A stretch of 64,000 nucleotides of DNA from Clostridia bacterium (GTDB lineage Bacteria; Bacillota; Clostridia; Christensenellales; Aristaeellaceae), in assembly GCA_017512985.1 (NCBI GenBank), contig JAFWEJ010000008.1, positions 372,001 through 436,000 on the forward strand, in the 5' to 3' direction. Position numbers and translations under genes: made by a program. Position 1 is the first letter of the stretch. Each line of letters begins with the position of its first letter. Shown here piece by piece: positions 60,423 through 64,000 of the stretch. Below the pieces are notes generated by a model. The model worked only from the letters and a program-made list of their open reading frames with translations, did no database searches and was not told where the DNA came from.

Positions 60423-61433
60423 TTACAGATCAATAAATTTCTCAAACTCCGGCAGGATGCCGATTCCGTCCGGATAATGTGCCGCAAACTGGGGAATCGC
60501 ATGGGACGGGAAGCTGTTTCCCTCAATAAAGGTCGGTCCGTTCTCCGTAATGGCTACGTCCCAGGCGATAAACCGCATCTGCGGAATTTTCATGGCTGCG
60601 GCCATGCACATTTTCTTTGCCTCTTCCCAGTAAGGAATCTGGAAACCGATGATGCTGGTATCCGTCATCGGATGCTTGATAAAAGTATTGCCCTGTTTGT
60701 CCGCTCCGACTGTCTGCAGCTTGCCGGTTTCCAGGTTGATTCGGGAAGCCATGCCGCCGCAGTCGACGTTATCCATCACTTTTCCGTTTCCGATGCGGAG
60801 AAATGCATATACAATTCCCTGCTGTTTATCTCCGAGCAGCGTCGCGATTCTGCAGGTATTCACCGACGTCGGGCAGAGGGACGCCATCTTCGGATGCTGC
60901 ACAACGATCTCCTCAAGAATCCCGATCCCGTCCGAGCGCAGCCTGTCCAGGAACGCTTCAGGGCCGTCCTTCCAGTCCTCTTCGGAATATTTCCGGATTC
61001 CTACGCCACTGGATCCTTCCAGCGGTTTTCCGATCAGCTGGCTGAAATTCCGGCACAGCGCGAAAATATCTTCCGGAGCGGTCTGCTCATTGATCCTGAG
61101 CCATTTGCGCGGGATCCATTCCTTAAAAAATTCATTGAATTCAGCCTTGTCGTCAAATGTATGCCAGTATTCCTTCGGATTCATCCGGCGGACAATGTCG
61201 TTGGAAATGCCGCGCGTAATGACGGTTTTCCGCTGTGCGTCGTTCAGCCTGTACATCTGTGCAATCTTGTAATCGATATATCCGGCGTTGTACCTGATCC
61301 CGCAGCGTAGCATGTCTGTCATCAGCCAGATCCTGCCCTTGCCGCTGCGCTTCTTCAGCAGGCCCGTGGTTTTCCACATGGCCTTCCAGTCCATTTTCAT
61401 CAGGCGTTTCCGGAAATACTGCAGTCTGGACAT
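60423..61433 (-). CDS. Sugar-transfer-associated ATP-grasp protein
   Basis: A 336-residue ATP-grasp enzyme of the type annotated as sugar-transfer associated. ATP-grasp segments are GKPLEGSSGVGIRKY (glycine-rich loop), GILEEIVVQHPKMA and the metal-binding FIAWDVAITENGPTFIEGN. The N-terminal part is basic (KMDWKAMWKTTGLLKKRSGKG). Homologs usually sit in polysaccharide or capsule clusters and may form an amide bond on a sugar. Here it lies alone, 16 bp downstream of ychF and upstream of rplS. Substrates are unknown. Confidence 0.82.
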   Translation of the reverse strand: MSRLQYFRKRLMKMDWKAMWKTTGLLKKRSGKGRIWLMTDMLRCGIRYNAGYIDYKIAQMYRLNDAQRKTVITRGISNDIVRRMNPKEYWHTFDDKAEFNEFFKEWIPRKWLRINEQTAPEDIFALCRNFSQLIGKPLEGSSGVGIRKYSEEDWKDGPEAFLDRLRSDGIGILEEIVVQHPKMASLCPTSVNTCRIATLLGDKQQGIVYAFLRIGNGKVMDNVDCGGMASRINLETGKLQTVGADKQGNTFIKHPMTDTSIIGFQIPYWEEAKKMCMAAAMKIPQMRFIAWDVAITENGPTFIEGNSFPSHAIPQFAAHYPDGIGILPEFEKFIDL

Positions 61434-61449
61434 ATGGATCTCCCTTTCT

Positions 61450-62547
61450 TTATACGTTGAAACGGAACAGTGTAATGTCCCCGTCCTTCATGACATAATC
61501 CTTGCCTTCGCTCCGTACAAGCCCTTTTTCCCGGCATGCGTTCATGCTTCCAAGCTCTGCCAGCGTTTCAAAGGGAACAATCTCCGCACGGATAAATCCC
61601 TTTTCAAAATCCGTATGGATTTTCCCCGCGGCCTGCGGCGCCTTTGTCCCGTTTACAATGGTCCAGGCGCGGCATTCGTCCTCTCCCGCAGTCAGGAAGG
61701 AGATCAGGCCGAGCAGCTGATAGCTGGCTGTGATCAGGCGGTCCAGTCCGCTCTGTCCGATACCGAGATCATCAAGGAATTCTTTTTTCTCTTCCGGACT
61801 CATGGAAGCTATATCCTGCTCAATGGCTGCGGAGATCACAATCACACCGGCGTTTTCCGCGGAAGCCACCTCACGGACCTGGCCGACATACGGAATACCA
61901 GCTTCGTCTTTGCCGAGGTCGTCTTCGGATATGTTAGCCGCATAGATCACCGGCTTTGTCGTCAGAAGAAACCAGCTCTGCATAATCTGTTTTTCATCGT
62001 CCGTGCAAGGCAGCGTCCGCGCAGGTTTCCCGCTTTCCAGGTGCGCGTATAGCTTCTGCGCCAGTTCGACTTCCGCGCCCGCTTTTTTGTCGCCGCCTCG
62101 GAAGCTTTTTTCCGCCTTGTCCCTGCGCTTCTGGACCGTGTCCATATCCGCAAAGATCAGTTCGAGATTGATGGTGTCGATATCGCGGGAAGGATTAACG
62201 CTGCCGTCCACATGGATGATGTTGTCGTCGTCAAAGCAGCGGACAACATGGACAATTGCGTCAACCTCGCGGATGTGGGAAAGGAACTTGTTTCCCAGGC
62301 CTTCCCCGCGGCTCGCTCCCTTAACAAGCCCTGCGATGTCAACAAACTCGATCGCTGTGGGCGTAACCTTTTTCGGATGATACATTTCTGCAAGCACATC
62401 CAGCCTGCGGTCAGGCACAGGAACGACCCCTGTGTTCGGTTCAATGGTGCAGAAAGGATAATTTTCCGCCGAAGCTCCGGCATTGGTGATCGCATTGAAC
62501 AACGTGCTCTTGCCGACATTCGGCAGGCCGACGACACCGAGTTTCAT
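61450..62547 (-). CDS. ychF: Redox-regulated ATPase YchF (Obg family)
   Basis: Obg-related P-loop NTPase that prefers ATP. G1 VGLPNVGKSTLFNAITN, IEFVDIAGLVKGASRGEGLG, the altered G4 YAANISEDD, and the C-terminal TGS domain (AWTIVNGTKAPQAAGKIHTD, FEKGFIRAEIV). The length of 365 residues is standard. It is transcribed from a near-consensus promoter divergent from uppP. Confidence 0.97.
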   Translation of the reverse strand: MKLGVVGLPNVGKSTLFNAITNAGASAENYPFCTIEPNTGVVPVPDRRLDVLAEMYHPKKVTPTAIEFVDIAGLVKGASRGEGLGNKFLSHIREVDAIVHVVRCFDDDNIIHVDGSVNPSRDIDTINLELIFADMDTVQKRRDKAEKSFRGGDKKAGAEVELAQKLYAHLESGKPARTLPCTDDEKQIMQSWFLLTTKPVIYAANISEDDLGKDEAGIPYVGQVREVASAENAGVIVISAAIEQDIASMSPEEKKEFLDDLGIGQSGLDRLITASYQLLGLISFLTAGEDECRAWTIVNGTKAPQAAGKIHTDFEKGFIRAEIVPFETLAELGSMNACREKGLVRSEGKDYVMKDGDITLFRFNV

Positions 62548-62599
62548 GACAATTCAGCGCTCCTTCTGAAAGCTGTTTCCGTGCTGTTTCCAGTGGAAA

Positions 62600-62628
62600 A
62601 TTATATCCGCTGGCACAGGAACAGTCAA
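62600..62628 (-). promoter_or_regulatory. Sigma-A promoter of ychF
   Basis: Minus strand TTGACT (62623-62628), 17 nt, TATAAT (62600-62605). Confidence 0.85.
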
Positions 62629-62630
62629 GC

Positions 62631-62659
62631 TTTCCAAACGTTTATCAATATGGTAGAAT
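62631..62659 (+). promoter_or_regulatory. Candidate promoter of uppP
   Basis: TTTCCA (62631-62636), 17 nt, TAGAAT (62654-62659), with a TG extension at 62651-62652. The -35 is weak. Confidence 0.55.
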
Positions 62660-62688
62660 ACAATGACCACATTTCGGGAGGCCGGTAT

Positions 62689-63537
62689 ATGTCAATCCTT
62701 CAGAGCGCTTTTCTCGGACTGATCCAGGGCCTGGGAGAATTCCTTCCGGTTTCCTCCAGCGGGCATCTCCTGCTCTGCCGCATCTTCCTCGGCATCCAGA
62801 CAGACTCGCCCGCAATGAAGATGCTTGATATCCTGCTGCACATCGGTACGCTGATCCCGATTCTGATCGTGTTCCGGAAGGACTGGCTCGAAATGATCCT
62901 GCATCCCTTCCGCAACAAAACGCTCCTGCTGCTGGTCATTGCCTCGGTTCCGACATTGCTTGTCTATCTTGCGGCAAAGAAGCTTTTTCCGGCGGTCAAC
63001 GGCTTTGCGGTATTCGACAGCGGATGGTTCCTCGGGTCCTCTTTCCTGATTACCTCCCTTTTCCTTCTGCTTTGCGACCGGATCTCTTTCAGCAGAAGAG
63101 ACCGCGGCAGCGGCAAAATCGGTATTCCCCAGGCGGTTGTCATGGGGCTTTTTCAGGGAATCGGGATGATTCCCGGCGTTTCCAGGAGCGGTTCCACCAT
63201 CCTCGGCGGAGTTTCCACCGGAATGAACAGGACAAACGCCGCCAAGTTCTCCTTCATGATGAGCGCTCCGGCTATCCTCGGCTCCCTTCTGATGGAGGGA
63301 AAAGACGCCGTTGAACTCGGATATATCAATGACATCGCTGCGATTCCTTCGCTTGTCGGAATCGTTGTCGCCGCCGCGGTCGGTTACCTGGCGATCCGGT
63401 TCATGCTGAAGATTATTTCCCGTGTCCCTCTTTCCTGGTTTGCCCTGTATCTCGCCGTCATCGGCATCGTTTTCCTGCTGCTGCAGATTACAGGCGTTTC
63501 ATCCGTACCCGCCTTTGCGGTTCCGGCTTCCGTATAA
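62689..63537 (+). CDS. uppP: Undecaprenyl-diphosphatase UppP (BacA)
   Basis: Membrane phosphatase that recycles undecaprenyl diphosphate to the monophosphate carrier for peptidoglycan and other envelope polymers. Signature segments are GLIQGLGEFLPVSSSGHLLL and GLFQGIGMIPGVSRSGSTIL; eight or so membrane helices span 282 residues. The frame is open upstream antisense to ychF, but the ATG at 62689 follows GGGAGG (62676-62681) at 7 nt. A penicillin-binding carboxypeptidase gene follows 45 bp later, an envelope-synthesis context. Confidence 0.96.
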   Translation: MSILQSAFLGLIQGLGEFLPVSSSGHLLLCRIFLGIQTDSPAMKMLDILLHIGTLIPILIVFRKDWLEMILHPFRNKTLLLLVIASVPTLLVYLAAKKLFPAVNGFAVFDSGWFLGSSFLITSLFLLLCDRISFSRRDRGSGKIGIPQAVVMGLFQGIGMIPGVSRSGSTILGGVSTGMNRTNAAKFSFMMSAPAILGSLLMEGKDAVELGYINDIAAIPSLVGIVVAAAVGYLAIRFMLKIISRVPLSWFALYLAVIGIVFLLLQITGVSSVPAFAVPASV

Positions 63538-63582
63538 TTCCGCGTTTTCCGTTCCCCGTATGTTTAAAAGGAGGTGAATCGA

Positions 63583-64000
63583 TTGAAAAAACTGACAGCG
63601 CTGCTGTTTGTCTTTTTGATCCTCTGCACCTCCCTGCCTTCCGCACTGGCCGCCAAAAAACAGGATACACCGGAAGTTACAAGCGAGCCCATCCCGGAAC
63701 CGACGCTTTCACCGGACGCCGCTGATTATGACCCGGAACATCCGGAAGATCTTTCTCCGGACCAGCTCTATGCGCTGTCCGCTGTCCTGATGACGCAGGA
63801 TAAGGGTGAAATCATTTTTGAAAAAGACGCGGATACCATCCGGTATCCGGCTTCCATGACCAAGATCCTCACCGTTCTGCTCGCCCTGATGTATGTGGAC
63901 GACCTGGACCAGACAGTTATCGTATCCGAAACAGCCGTTGCCGTTCCGGAAGACTCTTCCACCATGTATCTGCAGGCCGGCGAGGAAGTCCGTTTTATCG
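63583..64000 (+). CDS. dacA: D-alanyl-D-alanine carboxypeptidase (DacA/PBP5-like), 3' partial
   Basis: The frame runs off the right edge after 139 codons. A signal peptide (LLFVFLILCTSLPSALA, cut before AKKQ) is followed by a Pro/Glu-rich linker and the start of an S11 serine peptidase domain: LYALSAVLMTQDKGEIIFEK, the catalytic SxxK as YPASMTKILT, and STMYLQAGEEV. Such enzymes trim the terminal D-Ala of peptidoglycan stem peptides outside the membrane. The TTG start at 63583 follows AAGGAGG (63568-63574) at 8 nt. The SxN and KTG motifs would lie beyond the window. Confidence 0.92.
   Translation, partial: MKKLTALLFVFLILCTSLPSALAAKKQDTPEVTSEPIPEPTLSPDAADYDPEHPEDLSPDQLYALSAVLMTQDKGEIIFEKDADTIRYPASMTKILTVLLALMYVDDLDQTVIVSETAVAVPEDSSTMYLQAGEEVRFI

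Noticed and set aside
1..64000. tRNA, rRNA, CRISPR arrays, insertion sequences or prophage modules.
   Set aside because: No cloverleaf, repeat-spacer pattern, transposase or phage structural gene was seen. The only recombinase lacks surrounding mobile-element genes or direct-repeat ends.

Overview
The window is 64 kb of bacterial chromosome that looks like a clostridial Firmicute, probably an anaerobic gut or rumen lineage near Christensenellales/Aristaeella. That placement is inferred from gene content: SigH next to RlmB, a GlgC/GlgD pair, Asp23-FakA-RecG, two T-box leaders, strong AGGAGG-type ribosome binding sites, frequent TTG/GTG starts and moderate-to-high GC. I see no rRNA, tRNA, CRISPR array, prophage or insertion sequence. 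Coding density is very high. Both edges cut a gene: rlmB on the left and a D-Ala-D-Ala carboxypeptidase on the right.

Left half (1-39.8 kb), mixed strands: rlmB-sigH; a divergent ECF sigma/anti-sigma pair; the glycogen operon glgC-glgD-glgA; a TrmN6-like methyltransferase, a BaiN-like flavoprotein, a TetR regulator and deoD; a tyrosine T-box operon (aminotransferase, tyrS, yigZ); Asp23-fakA-recG; the convergent operon DUF512-der-plsY-lepA-hemW; a divergent MreB paralog; a second T-box operon holding a LeuA-like protein without its metal-binding histidines and a TIM-barrel/acyl-CoA-synthetase fusion; phoH-pgpH-(ybeY::cdd fusion)-era; a 23S rRNA-methyltransferase-like gene with a GNAT; a small eight-cysteine protein with a beta-CASP metallo-beta-lactamase; and a tyrosine recombinase.

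Right half (39.9-62.5 kb), all on the minus strand: the conserved Firmicute block rplS ... rbgA-rnhB-yraN-comM-dprA-topA-trmFO-hslV-hslU, followed by proC, rnhA and a YbaK-type editing protein. It is interrupted by a 1385-residue double GT-C glycosyltransferase and by a GH3/DUF2461/small membrane protein/DUF4230 cluster. ychF and an ATP-grasp gene lie upstream, and uppP and dacA diverge at the right edge.

The most interesting signals are four. (1) A 34-bp lox/dif-like inverted repeat lies directly upstream of an XerS-like recombinase, at the point where gene strand bias changes, while xerC is missing from its usual trmFO-hslV slot. (2) A T-box, with a specifier that aligns to UGC (Cys), controls a LeuA-like apparent pseudoenzyme and a TIM-barrel/acyl-CoA-synthetase fusion. 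(3) YbeY and cytidine deaminase form a single reading frame. (4) An MreB paralog has altered nucleotide-hydrolysis motifs.
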